A stretch of 6,560 nucleotides of DNA from Ruminococcus sp. UBA946 (lineage in GTDB: Bacteria > Bacillota > Clostridia > Oscillospirales > Ruminococcaceae), in assembly GCA_002293295.1 (NCBI GenBank), contig DBCY01000061.1, positions 5,880-12,439 on the forward strand. Reading direction: 5' to 3'. The notes under the pieces were generated by a model that was not told the origin of the DNA, ran no database searches, and saw only the letters and a program-made list of their open reading frames with translations. Positions within the stretch are counted from its first letter, which is position 1, and each line of letters begins with the position of its first letter. The position numbers were made by a program, and so were the translations under genes. Shown one piece after another: positions 6,541 to 6,560 of the stretch.

Positions 6541-6560
6541 ACCGAAATTGTTAATTGTTA

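Larger units (their letters stand above)
6464..6560. repeat. Inverted-repeat, MITE-like non-coding element, cut by the window end
   Basis: A perfect 14-bp inverted repeat joins 6476-6489 (TAACAATTAACAAT) to 6547-6560 (ATTGTTAATTGTTA). The right arm still matches at the last base, so it probably continues beyond the window. A second perfect 12-bp pair lies at 6464-6475 and 6513-6524. Between the outer arms are heptamer repeats and a GC-rich hairpin at 6526-6540. There is no transposase or coding sequence. The arrangement suggests a small dispersed palindromic or MITE-like element, but copy number and target-site duplications cannot be seen here. Confidence 0.55.

Noticed and set aside
6422..6560. 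CRISPR array
   Set aside because: The repeats are 7 bp, contiguous and degenerate, with no unique spacers of 30-40 bp and no cas genes nearby.

Overview
The window holds five genes, all on the + strand, packed head to tail. They are the 3' part of asnS (asparaginyl-tRNA synthetase), a zeta-toxin-like P-loop kinase, recG (branch-migrating DNA helicase), a phosphoglucomutase/phosphomannomutase of the PgcA type, and a cyclophilin-type peptidyl-prolyl isomerase made as a lipoprotein. The gene set, strong purine-rich ribosome binding sites, the Gram-positive style lipobox and the mid-range GC content suggest a Bacillota chromosome, most likely an uncultured or gut Clostridia (Oscillospirales-like). 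The lineage is inferred from general family resemblance and no marker gene settles it.

Layout. Positions 1-1041 are asnS, open at the left edge and lacking its N-terminal anticodon-binding domain only because the window starts there. Positions 1042-1081 are a short junction with a 7-bp periodic repeat that also supplies the ribosome binding site of the next gene. The zeta-like kinase (1082-1633) and recG (1664-3727) follow with 30 bp between them. Positions 3728-3919 are AT-rich and contain a good sigma-A type promoter, a roughly 95-nt leader with a long imperfect inverted repeat, and the ribosome binding site of the mutase gene. The mutase (3920-5638) and the cyclophilin lipoprotein (5660-6424) are 21 bp apart and probably share that promoter. 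Positions 6422-6560 are a repeat-rich intergenic stretch: two blocks of 7-bp repeats, a small GC hairpin and a perfect 14-bp inverted repeat that reaches the window end. It looks like the left part of a small dispersed non-coding element.

Function. asnS and recG are housekeeping genes, the mutase links glycolysis to cell-envelope sugar precursors, and the lipoprotein isomerase probably helps proteins fold outside the membrane. The zeta-like kinase is the only accessory-looking gene and has no antitoxin partner beside it. I see no CRISPR array, transposase, tRNA or rRNA. The least ordinary features are the heptamer tracts that begin at two different stop codons and the inverted repeat in the mutase leader. 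Neither amounts to a demonstrated new system.
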